Shown piece after piece: positions 15,934 through 24,839 of a stretch of DNA of 64,000 bases. The translations under genes were made by a program, and so were the position numbers. Position 1 is the stretch's first letter. Each line of letters opens with the position of its first letter. Source of the DNA: Oscillospiraceae bacterium (lineage in GTDB: Bacteria > Bacillota > Clostridia > Oscillospirales > Oscillospiraceae); the NCBI GenBank assembly GCA_017430455.1, contig JAFRMX010000001.1, positions 1 to 64,000 on the forward strand, read 5' to 3'. Below the pieces are notes generated by a model. The model was not told the DNA's origin, searched no databases, and saw only the letters and a program-made list of their open reading frames with translations.

Positions 15934-16185
15934 ATGGAAATTACGGATGCCACCAAAAAATTTAAAGCGATGGATTCAAAATCCGAAATGCATGAGATCC
16001 TGCTTTCGGTATACAATTCGTTGGTTCTGAAGGGCTATAATCCGATAAACCAGATCGTCGGATATATTCTTTCTGAAGATCCTACATACATTACAAACTA
16101 CAACAGCGCCCGTACTTTAATATGCAAAATAGACAGGGACGATCTGCTTCAGGAGCTTGTTAAAAACTATCTCGGGAAAGAATAA
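15934..16185 (+). CDS. ireB: IreB-family regulatory phosphoprotein (UPF0297)
   Basis: 83 residues from the ATG at 15934 (GGAGGGG nine bases upstream). Sequence hallmarks are the TKKFKAMD start, [30 protein letters not shown] and the [20 protein letters not shown] tail. In Enterococcus IreB is phosphorylated on threonines by the PASTA kinase IreK and tunes cephalosporin resistance. The threonine near the N-terminus (ITDATKKF) is in the expected place. In many Firmicutes ireB is followed by ruvX; here it is alone, with a promoter and a strong terminator. No PASTA kinase is in the window. Confidence 0.9.
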   Translation: MEITDATKKFKAMDSKSEMHEILLSVYNSLVLKGYNPINQIVGYILSEDPTYITNYNSARTLICKIDRDDLLQELVKNYLGKE

Positions 16186-16205
16186 ACCGGCATTTCAGAC
16201 TGTTT

Positions 16206-16247
16206 AAAAGACAAGAGGCACAGATATTTCTGTGCCTCTTGTCTTTT
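16206..16247. terminator. Strong bidirectional terminator
   Basis: A perfect 19-base inverted repeat (16206-16224 / 16229-16247) with a four-base loop and A/T runs on each side. It separates ireB from the minus-strand rsmG. Confidence 0.92.
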
Positions 16248-16255
16248 ATTATTCC

Positions 16256-16963
16256 TCAGAGCGGGGACTTCTTTATCTGTGCCCATCGTCTCGGATATTT
16301 TTTCGGAGTCTGAGATCTTTTTCTTACTATTACTGCAGAATGGACAGCTCCTGAATTTCCGGCCTCGTATTTCACCGTTTTCTCAAGCTCTCCGCCCAGG
16401 AGGTTCATAGCTTTTATCGCTTCAGAGATCTCCTGTTCCGGATCCGGACCCTTCATTGCTATGAAGCAGCCTCCCGTCTTGACATACGGAAGACACATCT
16501 CGCACAGGATATTCAGTCTGCCTACAGCTCTCGAGACGGCAATATCGAAGCTTTCTCTCAGATCATCAGGTATCTCCTCCGCTCTCGCGTGGGTACATTT
16601 TACATCCCCGATCTCCAGCTTCTCACAAAGACCGGACAGGAAATTTACCCGTTTATCGAGGCTGTCAAGCAGCGTAAGGTCTACGGAAGGCTCTGATATC
16701 TTCAGGCACATTCCGGGAAATCCGGCGCCGGTACCTATATCTATGACTTTCTTGTCTTTGAAATCCTCAAAATTCAAAAGCGCCGCGCTGTCGATAAAAT
16801 GAAGGTTTGCACTGTCCTCCTCGCCGCTGATGGCGGTAAGGTTCATGACTTCATTTTTCTCACTCAGAAAGTCGTAATAGACCCTGTATCTTTTAAGGAT
16901 ATCTTCACCCGAAGGGAGAGCCAGCTTATCAAAGCCTTCTCTCAGTATCTCTTCGAGCTTCAT
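16256..16963 (-). CDS. rsmG: 16S rRNA (guanine-527-N7)-methyltransferase
   Basis: 235 residues. Rossmann-type SAM methyltransferase: motif I is VIDIGTGAGFPGM, preceded by the NLHFIDS region that is typical of RsmG/GidB. LLDSLDKRVNFL supplies the acidic SAM contact, and SRAVGRLNILCEM is the conserved arginine region. It methylates G527 of 16S rRNA; loss gives low-level streptomycin resistance. The start overlaps the CoA-transferase stop by four bases (ATGA), an unusual partner, since rsmG normally follows mnmG. The C-terminal 20 residues (RKRSQTPKKYPRRWAQIKK) are basic and match the family tail. Confidence 0.93.
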   Translation of the reverse strand: MKLEEILREGFDKLALPSGEDILKRYRVYYDFLSEKNEVMNLTAISGEEDSANLHFIDSAALLNFEDFKDKKVIDIGTGAGFPGMCLKISEPSVDLTLLDSLDKRVNFLSGLCEKLEIGDVKCTHARAEEIPDDLRESFDIAVSRAVGRLNILCEMCLPYVKTGGCFIAMKGPDPEQEISEAIKAMNLLGGELEKTVKYEAGNSGAVHSAVIVRKRSQTPKKYPRRWAQIKKSPL

Positions 16964-18267
16964 ACCAGGATTCCGCGTTTTTTTGCTTCGAAACGGAGTT
17001 CATCTCTGAAATCCGGATGAGCGATAGCTATGAGCTGCTTCGTGCGTTCCGCCAGGCTCCTGCCTCTCAGCTTAGCGATCCCGTACTCGGTTACTATATT
17101 GTCGACGTCATTTTTGCTGGTAGTGCATACAGCCCCTGTCGCGAGAGAAGGTCTGATCTTGCTTATAGTACCGTTCTTTGCCGTGGACGTGAAAGCTATG
17201 AAGCTCTGTCCTCCTTTGGACTGGCATGCACCCCTGACATAATCTATCTGCCCGCCGGAGCCGGAAATCTGTTTTGTTCCGACCGATTCGGAACAGACCT
17301 GGCCCCAGAAATCTACTTCTATGGCTGCATTTATGGAGACCATATTGTCGTTTTTGCAGATGACATCAGGGTCGTTTACATAGTCAACCGGCAATATCTC
17401 TATTGAAGGATTATCGTTTATATAATCATATATCCTCTTCGATCCGAACGCGAAAGTCGTAACGGTTTTTCCTCTGTGGATCTGTTTTTTGCTGTTGTTG
17501 ACAGCCCCGCAATTGAGAAGCTCGACCATGGAATCCGTAAACATCTCGGTATGGATACCGAGATCGTGCTTTGATTTCAGTGCCATACCTGTAGCATCCG
17601 GAATAGCTCCGATACCGAGCTGAATGCAGCTCCCGTCCCTTATCTGCTCAGCGATGAGATTGCCTATTGTAATGCTGACATCGTCCAGTTTGACCGGAGG
17701 AAGCACTGGAAGCTCGATATTGTTTTCTACGATCGCATCGACCTGGGAAACATGAAGCTGCAGTCCGCAAAGGCATCTCGGCTGATTCTCGTTTACCTCG
17801 ACAAATATCCTCCTAGCTTTATCGATCATAGCCTCTGAGTATGAAGCCGTCGTCGCGAGACTGAAATATCCGTGGCTGTCCATCGGCGATACGGCAACAC
17901 AGAAAGCGTCGTAATCATAGTTCTCTCTTATCAGTTTCGGCGTATCTCTGTAGTAATTCGGAATAAAATCAGCATATCCGCCGTTCACCGCTTTTCTGGA
18001 GCCTGCGCTTGAAAACCAGCTGACCCCGTTGATCTTCCCGTCAAGTGCATTGCTTGCGTAGAACTCATACGGGTACACATCAAGCATCGTATGTACCTTT
18101 ATTCCCTTCAGATCGCTGTTTTTTACCTTTTCGGTAAAAGCCTCCATTATAGCAGGCGTTTGAGAGGCAGCGTTATCCATTCCGATGACCCATCCGCTCT
18201 CCAGACGCTCGGCAAGTTTTTCGGCAGATACGAGTTTTTCGCTGTAGAGTTGTTTAAAGTTTTCCAT
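16960..18267 (-). CDS. Acetyl-CoA hydrolase/transferase family CoA-transferase
   Basis: 435 residues, the length of 4-hydroxybutyrate/butyryl-CoA:acetate CoA-transferases. The glutamate that forms the CoA thioester lies in IHTEMFTDSMVELL (Glu241), the glycine loop in GIGAIPDA (218-225), and SGSGGQIDYVRGA near 335 is the second conserved block. This supports transfer of CoA between acyl-CoA and acetate in anaerobic fermentation. Substrate choice (butyrate, 4-hydroxybutyrate, propionate) cannot be fixed by eye. It overlaps the HAD gene upstream by 14 bases and rsmG downstream by four, so it is the middle gene of a tight three-gene operon. The GGAGGT site for its ATG lies inside the HAD gene. 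Confidence 0.88.
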   Translation of the reverse strand: MENFKQLYSEKLVSAEKLAERLESGWVIGMDNAASQTPAIMEAFTEKVKNSDLKGIKVHTMLDVYPYEFYASNALDGKINGVSWFSSAGSRKAVNGGYADFIPNYYRDTPKLIRENYDYDAFCVAVSPMDSHGYFSLATTASYSEAMIDKARRIFVEVNENQPRCLCGLQLHVSQVDAIVENNIELPVLPPVKLDDVSITIGNLIAEQIRDGSCIQLGIGAIPDATGMALKSKHDLGIHTEMFTDSMVELLNCGAVNNSKKQIHRGKTVTTFAFGSKRIYDYINDNPSIEILPVDYVNDPDVICKNDNMVSINAAIEVDFWGQVCSESVGTKQISGSGGQIDYVRGACQSKGGQSFIAFTSTAKNGTISKIRPSLATGAVCTTSKNDVDNIVTEYGIAKLRGRSLAERTKQLIAIAHPDFRDELRFEAKKRGILV

Positions 18268-19054
18268 TTATAAGTACCTCCATAAGCTGTTTTACATCTT
18301 TAAGGACATAATCCGGTTTTCTCTCAGCTTCTTCGAGCATCTTATCTGTAGTTTCCCCGGACATAACGAGCAGTGAGACCGCGCCGGCATTTTGTGCTAC
18401 CGCTATATCCGTATACAGCCTGTCACCTACACAGCAGATCTGTTCGTTCGGAACTCCGGTCATGTTTGAGATTATGTCAACCATATTTCTGTTCGGTTTT
18501 CCTATTACGATGGGTTCGACGCCTGATGCCGCTGTAAGAAGCGCGCAAATGCTCCCGCAGTCCGGAAGGACTTCATCATTCGGCATGGGGCACACCCAAT
18601 CGGGATTGGCCTCGATGAATGCCGCTCCTCTTCTGAGGAAATGAACTGCCTTATTCAGTTTTTCATATACGAGCTCGGTATCAAAGCCGGCCACGACAAC
18701 ATCCGCATTCTCTTCGACCAGGTTTATCCCATAACTCAGAAGCTCTCTCTGGAATGCTTTTGTCCCCACGAGGTATACCCTCGCGCCCTTATACTTTTCA
18801 TTCAGATAAAGGCCTGTCGCCATACCGCTTGTAAAGACGTTTTTTGCCTCACAGGGAAACCCCAGTCTCAGCAGTCTGGTTATATAATCCGTTCCGGCAC
18901 GGGATGAGTTGTTTGTAAGATAAATATAATCCTTGCTCTGTTTCTCAAGAGTTCTGATAAAATCCACCGCACCGTCGAATACTTCATCGCCGAGATACAG
19001 CGTTCCGTCCATATCCAGCAGAAAAAGCCTGCAATTTAATAGTTTCTTGAACAT
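18254..19054 (-). CDS. HAD-IIA family sugar-phosphatase (NagD/PGP type)
   Basis: 266 residues. HAD motif I DMDGTLYLGD places the nucleophile at Asp14 and the acid at Asp16. Motif II is the YLTNNSSRAGTDY threonine/asparagine region (near 46-58). The large C2 cap lies in between, and motif IV is GDRLYTDIAVAQNAG. Members dephosphorylate small phosphates such as p-nitrophenyl phosphate, UMP or 2-phosphoglycolate, so it may be a metabolite-repair or house-cleaning phosphatase. It is first in the operon with the CoA-transferase and rsmG. Confidence 0.9.
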   Translation of the reverse strand: MFKKLLNCRLFLLDMDGTLYLGDEVFDGAVDFIRTLEKQSKDYIYLTNNSSRAGTDYITRLLRLGFPCEAKNVFTSGMATGLYLNEKYKGARVYLVGTKAFQRELLSYGINLVEENADVVVAGFDTELVYEKLNKAVHFLRRGAAFIEANPDWVCPMPNDEVLPDCGSICALLTAASGVEPIVIGKPNRNMVDIISNMTGVPNEQICCVGDRLYTDIAVAQNAGAVSLLVMSGETTDKMLEEAERKPDYVLKDVKQLMEVLINGKL

Positions 19055-19123
19055 AGCTCCTCCAATTAAAGTTATTAGATTTATTCTATCAAAATCTCAT
19101 GAAAATGCAACAACACCCACAAA

Positions 19124-20413
19124 TTAATGATCTTCAGCGGTAATCAGAGCCGCAGCCGTAACAAAAAGCGGAGTCGTCATCGGCTGGGCAATATTTACCG
19201 CTGCCTGCGCCATATAGGAAAGCACTCCTAAAAGCAGAGCGTATTTATATGCATTTTGGGACTTCAAAGCGTTCAGTATACAAAAAATTAGGAATCCCAA
19301 ACAGGCTGCCAGTCCAAGAATTCCGGAATTGACAAGTATATTCAGGTATTCATTGTGCGCGCTGTCAAGAATCGCATCAGGAAATATACGGAGATTCTTA
19401 TCATAAACTGCAATACAGCCGCTTCCCCCGCCGATCAGTTTCCGGAGCGGAGCAAACTCCCTGAACATATTGAAAACATACGCCCATATCTTACCCCTGT
19501 CGCTTCCCCAATCACTGTCTATAACGAGATACTTCCCCGCAATCTGTCCCGTTTCTCTACAGGCAGTATTAAATAATACAAAAGCTGCAAGAAACAAGAT
19601 TAAAAGAATGACAAGAATAACGGTGTATATTCTCGGGCAACGACCTGTTTTCAATTTCCCGGATAAAAGAGGAAACAGTATGGCAGAGCACCCCAGACCG
19701 ATATAAACAGAAGAAGACGAAACGGGCAATGCTGCAATTCCGGCAAAACAGGCTGTTATATACAGTGTTTTTTCCCAGCTCTTCAGCTCTTTGAATTTTG
19801 ATACGGTTATGAATACCAGGGCGGGAATAAAGAGGGAAAAATAAGCTGAAATAAAATCGACATTGCCAATTCCCGAAAAAAACTTTCTCGATTCAAAAAC
19901 CGACATATGTCTGTACAGCCCAAACGGATCGATACCATGATAGTTCATTATCCCGAAGATCCCGTTAACTAACAGTGCTGCTGCGGCAGAATAAAAAACA
20001 GATCCCGATCTGCTGTCTTTCCATATACATGACTTCGAAATCAAGTACACTGAAAGTGCGTACAGGAGCGTCATTCCTATACCCTGATACCTGTTGTCTG
20101 CAGCAATAAAAACTTCTCTGCCGTTTCCGAAAGCGAGAGATGATGCGGTATAAACTGCAAAATAAATCCAGAGACATGTTACCGCTTTTCCGGGCTTGGA
20201 GAAACATATTCTTTCCCCGCAAACAGCAAGCATAACAAGGCTCAGGATATATGTGGCAGTTATGCCGGTATAAAAAGCGGCCTTTGCTTCTGTTATGTCA
20301 AAATAACCGTTGTGCATTATAAGCGGATGCAATGCAAAAACAGCCGAAACATATAACATCGAAGCAGCCGAAAAATGATCAGTTCCGGGTTTTTTTGATC
20401 TTGTACTGTTCAT
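19124..20413 (-). CDS. O-antigen ligase/polymerase-like polytopic protein
   Basis: About 429 residues from the ATG at 20413; an in-frame TTG at 20431 is possible. There are ten to twelve hydrophobic segments and a large extracytoplasmic loop at about 300-365. The loop ends with DSAHNEYLNILVNSGILG, the His/Asn-Glu-Tyr signature of the Wzy_C/WaaL fold. Such enzymes polymerise or ligate glycan repeat units from lipid carriers at the outer face of the membrane. A TATAAT box lies only six bases before the ATG, so the message may be leaderless or the true start lies elsewhere. No transferase operon surrounds it on this strand; it is divergent from cdsA. Confidence 0.75.
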   Translation of the reverse strand: MNSTRSKKPGTDHFSAASMLYVSAVFALHPLIMHNGYFDITEAKAAFYTGITATYILSLVMLAVCGERICFSKPGKAVTCLWIYFAVYTASSLAFGNGREVFIAADNRYQGIGMTLLYALSVYLISKSCIWKDSRSGSVFYSAAAALLVNGIFGIMNYHGIDPFGLYRHMSVFESRKFFSGIGNVDFISAYFSLFIPALVFITVSKFKELKSWEKTLYITACFAGIAALPVSSSSVYIGLGCSAILFPLLSGKLKTGRCPRIYTVILVILLILFLAAFVLFNTACRETGQIAGKYLVIDSDWGSDRGKIWAYVFNMFREFAPLRKLIGGGSGCIAVYDKNLRIFPDAILDSAHNEYLNILVNSGILGLAACLGFLIFCILNALKSQNAYKYALLLGVLSYMAQAAVNIAQPMTTPLFVTAAALITAEDH

Positions 20414-20561
20414 ATAAAGATTATAGCCCAAAACACGGAAAAATTAAACCGATATATTATTCATGCATTTTTGTCAATACATATAATTTACATAATTTTT
20501 ATTGAGTATTCGGCGTTTTTATGATAAAGTACTTTGGTTACGATTTGAAAGGAGCAGAGTA

Positions 20562-21371
20562 TTGAAAGCCAGGGTTTCTTCTGCTGTCATTATGATGGCA
20601 ATAACAGTCCTCTGCATGGCACTGGGCAGGGTAGCAAGAGTATTTTATTTTGCCGCCTGCGCCTGCATGTGTGCATATGAACTGTATAAGAACCTGAAGG
20701 ATAAAGATATTCTCTGTGCCTTCTTTGTGTTTATCGCCTATGTTCTCGGCGATTCAGTTATAGTAATTGCCGGCCTTGATATAATATGGTCAGTTGCATG
20801 GCTTGCAGTTTCTGTTTTCTTCGCCATGCTTTCAGGCATAATAAACCGCAATATAGACGGAAAAGGTGCTTTTTCTACAGTATCAGTTCTTCTCTATCCT
20901 CTGTTTTCATTCTCGCTTATTACGCGCATATCTTCTTCTGAAATATGGCTCCAGTCATTACTGCTCGCTGCTGCGTCTACCTGGTTATGCGACAGCTTTG
21001 CTCTTTTCGGCGGAATGCTCTTCGGGAAACACAAAGTAGCTCCGAATGTAAGTCCGAATAAAACGATTGAAGGCTGTATCTGCGGTGCTCTCTCCTCTCT
21101 TTTGGCGGGTGTGACCGTTTACTTTATACTGAAAGAGTCCATGTATATTCCGCTTCATACTTGTCTTGTGACGGCATTTATCGCCTCTTCGCTCGGACAG
21201 ATCGGTGATCTGGCGGAATCTCTTATAAAAAGAATGCTGAATATAAAAGATACGAGCAACCTGATCCCGGGGCACGGCGGCATGTTGGACAGGGCAGACA
21301 GCCTTCTGTTTTCAATTCCTTCAGCTTATTTCTGCCTTTTATTCGCAGATCATATCTGGCATTTTCTATAA
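20562..21371 (+). CDS. cdsA: Phosphatidate cytidylyltransferase (CDP-diglyceride synthase)
   Basis: About 269 residues from the TTG at 20562, which has AAAGGAG upstream; the frame is open earlier but without a ribosome site. Seven to eight membrane segments. The C-terminal signature is intact: SPNKTIEG near residue 162 and IPGHGGMLDRADSLLFS near 237-253, where the aspartates bind metal and CTP. It makes CDP-diacylglycerol, the precursor of acidic phospholipids. It is unusual that the neighbours are glycan genes rather than uppS, dxr or rseP. Confidence 0.88.
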   Translation: MKARVSSAVIMMAITVLCMALGRVARVFYFAACACMCAYELYKNLKDKDILCAFFVFIAYVLGDSVIVIAGLDIIWSVAWLAVSVFFAMLSGIINRNIDGKGAFSTVSVLLYPLFSFSLITRISSSEIWLQSLLLAAASTWLCDSFALFGGMLFGKHKVAPNVSPNKTIEGCICGALSSLLAGVTVYFILKESMYIPLHTCLVTAFIASSLGQIGDLAESLIKRMLNIKDTSNLIPGHGGMLDRADSLLFSIPSAYFCLLFADHIWHFL

Positions 21372-21414
21372 CATTCATAATTAACAGTACATATTTATTT
21401 TTTCGGAGGACATC

Positions 21415-22470
21415 GTGAAAAGATCCGGGCAAAAAACAACAGCCAATAAGATACAGGTCGTTCTGGACCGAATCTTCGGTTTTATACTTGCTACCGTCAT
21501 TTTGATAGGTATTGCAGGACTTGGAATCGAGTATGTTCTGGTAAAGGGCCCTTCTACAGCTCTTCGCAACACATTTCTCGCCACCATGATAGAGACACGC
21601 CGTTTTGACTGGCTTGCTAATATTTATCTCACCGATGAGGAGTATGTTGAACTTATCGAAGATATATACAGAGTGGATGAATCGGCAACAGATTCATCTC
21701 TGATAAATGCCGAAGTCGAAGTCTCTGTCAATGAACAGGGACAGAATGTAGACGCATATGGGATCGTTGATGAAGACGGAGACGGAATCGTTCTCCAGGA
21801 TGTAACCGGTGAAGGATTTACCGGCTACATGCTGATAGTCTACGATCCGATGAGAATCAGACTCGGAATTCCTGATATATTTGGTGGAACCGGACTTACG
21901 GTTGAGCAGTATTGCGAAAAATACAATGCCCTTGCGGCTGTGAATGCCAGCGGTTTTGACGACCCTAATGGGACTGCATGGGGCGGCGTTCCTGTAGGGG
22001 TGATTATATGCGATGGAATAGTATATAACGCCAGTGGAGGCTGGAATGAATACTGCGGTTTTGACAGTAACGGTATTATGCATATAGACGCTTTTGAAGG
22101 TACTGAGCTTCAGGAAACCGATATTGTCAATGCAGCTTTTTTCGGACCAAAACTTATCGTCAACGGGAATCCGAGAGACCCTGAGAAACTTGTAAGCGGT
22201 GTAAACCCGAGAACAGCTATAGGCCAGAGAGCTGACGGGGCTGTTCTGCTGCTCGTCTTAGACGGGCGTCAGGTACAGAGTCTCGGAGCCACCTATCAGG
22301 ACTGCTGTGATGTTATGATCGATTATGGAGCAGTAAATGCCTATTGTATGGATGGCGGCTCATCTACTTCCATGTATTATAACGGAGCATATATCAATTC
22401 TCCCTCCGGTGAAGGCGGCGCAAGGCCCTGTCCTTCTGCATGGATAGTTCTTCCGGAGAGTGCCGGTTAA
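21415..22470 (+). CDS. Phosphodiester glycosidase (NAGPA-domain) exoprotein
   Basis: 351 residues, GTG start behind GGAGG. An N-terminal membrane anchor (about 24-46, GFILATVILIGIAGLGIEYVLV) is followed by a linker and a NAGPA domain (about 150-345) with AVNASGFDDPNGTAWGG, NPRTAIGQRADGAVLLLVLDGR and CMDGGSSTSMYYNG. The domain belongs to the uncovering-enzyme (GlcNAc-1-phosphodiester glycosidase) family found in bacterial exopolysaccharide proteins. It probably acts on a phosphodiester-linked surface glycan such as a teichoic-acid-like polymer. It sits 43 bases downstream of cdsA and 13 bases before the next gene, so it belongs to one operon. Confidence 0.88.
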   Translation: MKRSGQKTTANKIQVVLDRIFGFILATVILIGIAGLGIEYVLVKGPSTALRNTFLATMIETRRFDWLANIYLTDEEYVELIEDIYRVDESATDSSLINAEVEVSVNEQGQNVDAYGIVDEDGDGIVLQDVTGEGFTGYMLIVYDPMRIRLGIPDIFGGTGLTVEQYCEKYNALAAVNASGFDDPNGTAWGGVPVGVIICDGIVYNASGGWNEYCGFDSNGIMHIDAFEGTELQETDIVNAAFFGPKLIVNGNPRDPEKLVSGVNPRTAIGQRADGAVLLLVLDGRQVQSLGATYQDCCDVMIDYGAVNAYCMDGGSSTSMYYNGAYINSPSGEGGARPCPSAWIVLPESAG

Positions 22471-22483
22471 GGAGGGAATAACT

Positions 22484-23602
22484 GTGAGTAAAAAATCCAA
22501 CAGATTATATGCATTAAGTCTGGCTTTATATTGTCTGCTTATTCTTGCAGCCATATTATTCATAATGTTCTTCCTCTGGAAATACGCCGCAGCCTATGAA
22601 GCATCTCTTCCTACAACTGCAATAGATCAGTATATGCAGACCCTTACAAGAGAAAAGTGGCGCAGTCTTGCAGATCCGACTCTTAAGGAAGTGCGAAGCG
22701 ATCTCCAGACTGAGGACTCCTGTTTTGATTATATAATGACATATGTGGATAAAGGTGTTAAATACACCCGGGCCTCAGGAGGCAGTACAGACGGCTCCGT
22801 CAGATATAATATAATCTGTGATCCGGACGGCGAAAATTTTCAAATAGGAACTGTCTCTCTGAAAAAAGACCCGGAAGCTCAATATCCGTTTCTTGAGCAG
22901 TTAGGTTATGGTCTTCACTCTTATTCACTTGAATCTGAAAGCTATGATTTCAGCTTTATTTTCGGCGCAACAGAGATAACGATTCCCAAGGAATATACTG
23001 TATATCTGAACGGGTCGCTGGTCGACAGCACATATATAGTTGAAGATAATATTCAATACGAGTACCTCAAAGATTTTTATGACGGTACCGACAACATGCC
23101 CTATCTGTGCCGCTATGCTGTGGACAGCGTTTTCGGAGATGTTGAACTTACTGTCAGTGACGAAAACGGCAATCCGTTTGAGATAACTAAAGAAACGACG
23201 GAAACTGATTTTCTGCATGATGCCGACCCTGCACAGGAAGTCGAACTCACAACATATACAAAAAGTTTTGTCGAGCAGTATTTGTATTATTCCTGCGGTA
23301 TCGGTGACGGAACTGCGCAATACTTCAACACCATGACCTATGTTAAGGAGAATACCAAGCTTGCTGAACGTCTCAAGCTTGCGCTTGACGGCAAGATGTG
23401 GTCCAATACGAGTTATCTGACTATCAAATCCATTGATGTTAATGATATCGTGAAAATTACCGAATCCGATTTTCTCGTGGATGTCTCTTATTCCTGTACT
23501 GCATATCTCACATCCGGTGTAAATGAGATAGATGAAAGCTTTAAGATCCTTATTTCTGGTGCTCCGGGATCCTATATGGTAACCGCGCTTAAATACTATT
23601 GA
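22484..23602 (+). CDS. Membrane-anchored extracytoplasmic protein, unknown
   Basis: About 372 residues from the GTG at 22484 (GGAGGGAA nine bases upstream). One N-terminal membrane segment (about 12-38, LALYCLLILAAILFIMFFLW). The remainder is an acidic outside domain with many Tyr/Asp and predicted beta strands. The final hundred residues (TTYTKSFVEQYLYYSCGIG ... FLVDVSYSCTAYL) resemble an NTF2/SnoaL-like fold by general pattern only. I do not recognise the family. Its place between the NAGPA glycosidase and the GT2-GtrA gene, with one-base spacing to the latter, argues for a part in surface-glycan assembly or display. Confidence 0.75.
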   Translation: MSKKSNRLYALSLALYCLLILAAILFIMFFLWKYAAAYEASLPTTAIDQYMQTLTREKWRSLADPTLKEVRSDLQTEDSCFDYIMTYVDKGVKYTRASGGSTDGSVRYNIICDPDGENFQIGTVSLKKDPEAQYPFLEQLGYGLHSYSLESESYDFSFIFGATEITIPKEYTVYLNGSLVDSTYIVEDNIQYEYLKDFYDGTDNMPYLCRYAVDSVFGDVELTVSDENGNPFEITKETTETDFLHDADPAQEVELTTYTKSFVEQYLYYSCGIGDGTAQYFNTMTYVKENTKLAERLKLALDGKMWSNTSYLTIKSIDVNDIVKITESDFLVDVSYSCTAYLTSGVNEIDESFKILISGAPGSYMVTALKYY

Positions 23603-23603
23603 T

Positions 23604-24674
23604 ATGACTGATCTGGTAATAATACTCCCCTCTTTAAATCCCGATTCAAGGTTTTCTAAAGTTGTTAACGATCTGTTGGTTGCGGGGTTTAAAACTATCG
23701 TAATTGTAGATGACGGAAGCAGAGATGATGAACAGCATTTCTTCAATGAAGCTGAATCTCTCACGGGATGTACCGTTTTACACCACGGGGTTAACAAAGG
23801 CAAGGGGAGAGCTTTAAAGACTGCCTTTGAATATGTCTCAGAACACTTTCCTGAATCAAAGGGAGTAATTACAATAGACGGAGACGGGCAACACCTTACT
23901 AAGGATATTATTGCATGCGGCGAAAAACTCATTGAAAATCCCGATAAAGTCATCCTCGGCTGTCGGGATTTTAACCTGAGCGGAATACCCAAAAAAAGTC
24001 TTGCCGGAAACAAAACAACTTCTTTCCTGTTCCGTGTTTGCTGCGGCATAAAGCTTTCAGATACCCAGACAGGACTTCGGGCTATTCCGTCCAAGTATCT
24101 GCCTTTATTCTGCACTGTAGACGGCGAGCGCTTTGACTATGAAACCAACATGCTGCTCACCATGAAACGTGAAGGCATAGAATTTGTTGAACAGCCTATT
24201 GAAACAGTTTATGAGGATAATAATAAAGGTTCTCATTACCGCCCGTTTGCAGACTCATGGAGAATTGCAAAAGTTTTGGTGAAATTTCTGCTGAGTTCCG
24301 GATCGGCTGTGCTGATCGATTTCATTGTCTGCTATCTTATTCATAAGTTTTTTGACGGAATTCTCGGCAGTATTGCCCCTTTAGTCGCTAATGTAGCCGG
24401 AAAAGGTATATCTTCTTTTGTCAATTTCAATGCAAACAAGCGAATTGTTTTCGAGAAAAAAGGAAATTATAAAAGAGCACTTATAAGATATTATACGCTT
24501 TGGCTGTGCCAGACCGCATTAAGCACTGTTATCAGCTATGTGTTTATTTCTCTTGTTTCTCATATTTTCGGAAATTCCACACCCCTTATATCGACTCTCG
24601 TAAGAATCCCCGGAGATGTCATATTGTTCTTCTTAAGCTACAATATCCAGCGTGAATGGGTATTTAAAGACTGA
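23604..24674 (+). CDS. Bifunctional glycosyltransferase family 2 / GtrA flippase-like protein
   Basis: 356 residues. The N-terminal GT-A domain (1-225) is of the dolichol-phosphate mannose synthase type: VIVDDGSRDD (nucleotide-sugar binding), TIDGDGQH (the DxD-like metal motif) and the TQTGLRAI acceptor loop. The C-terminal GtrA domain (about 235-355) has four membrane segments starting at LVKFLLSSGSAVLIDFIVCY. Fusions like this make a polyprenyl-phosphate-linked sugar and help move it across the membrane for side-chain glycosylation. It is the last gene of the cdsA operon, one base after the previous stop. Confidence 0.9.
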   Translation: MTDLVIILPSLNPDSRFSKVVNDLLVAGFKTIVIVDDGSRDDEQHFFNEAESLTGCTVLHHGVNKGKGRALKTAFEYVSEHFPESKGVITIDGDGQHLTKDIIACGEKLIENPDKVILGCRDFNLSGIPKKSLAGNKTTSFLFRVCCGIKLSDTQTGLRAIPSKYLPLFCTVDGERFDYETNMLLTMKREGIEFVEQPIETVYEDNNKGSHYRPFADSWRIAKVLVKFLLSSGSAVLIDFIVCYLIHKFFDGILGSIAPLVANVAGKGISSFVNFNANKRIVFEKKGNYKRALIRYYTLWLCQTALSTVISYVFISLVSHIFGNSTPLISTLVRIPGDVILFFLSYNIQREWVFKD

Positions 24675-24720
24675 TTTGTTTCATATGTTGTTCATTGAAT
24701 AACTTGCAAAAACACTTTAA

Positions 24721-24743
24721 ACCGGGTGCTCCCCGGTTTTTTT
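24721..24743 (+). terminator. Terminator of the cdsA-GT2 operon
   Basis: Stem ACCGGG/CCCGGT (24721-24726 / 24732-24737) followed by a run of seven T. It ends the four-gene plus-strand operon. Confidence 0.85.
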
Positions 24744-24839
24744 ATTCTCATTGAAGTGTATTGTTCATAAATTGGTGTTTATTTATCTTCAGTTGTATGC
24801 TATCATAGCGCGCGTTGAGGACAGAGAAAGGAGTATTAT

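Noticed and set aside
22925..24115. 396-codon minus-strand open frame across the unknown exoprotein and GT2 gene
   Set aside because: It crosses two genes with clear plus-strand domains and ribosome sites, and its translation has no domain-like pattern.
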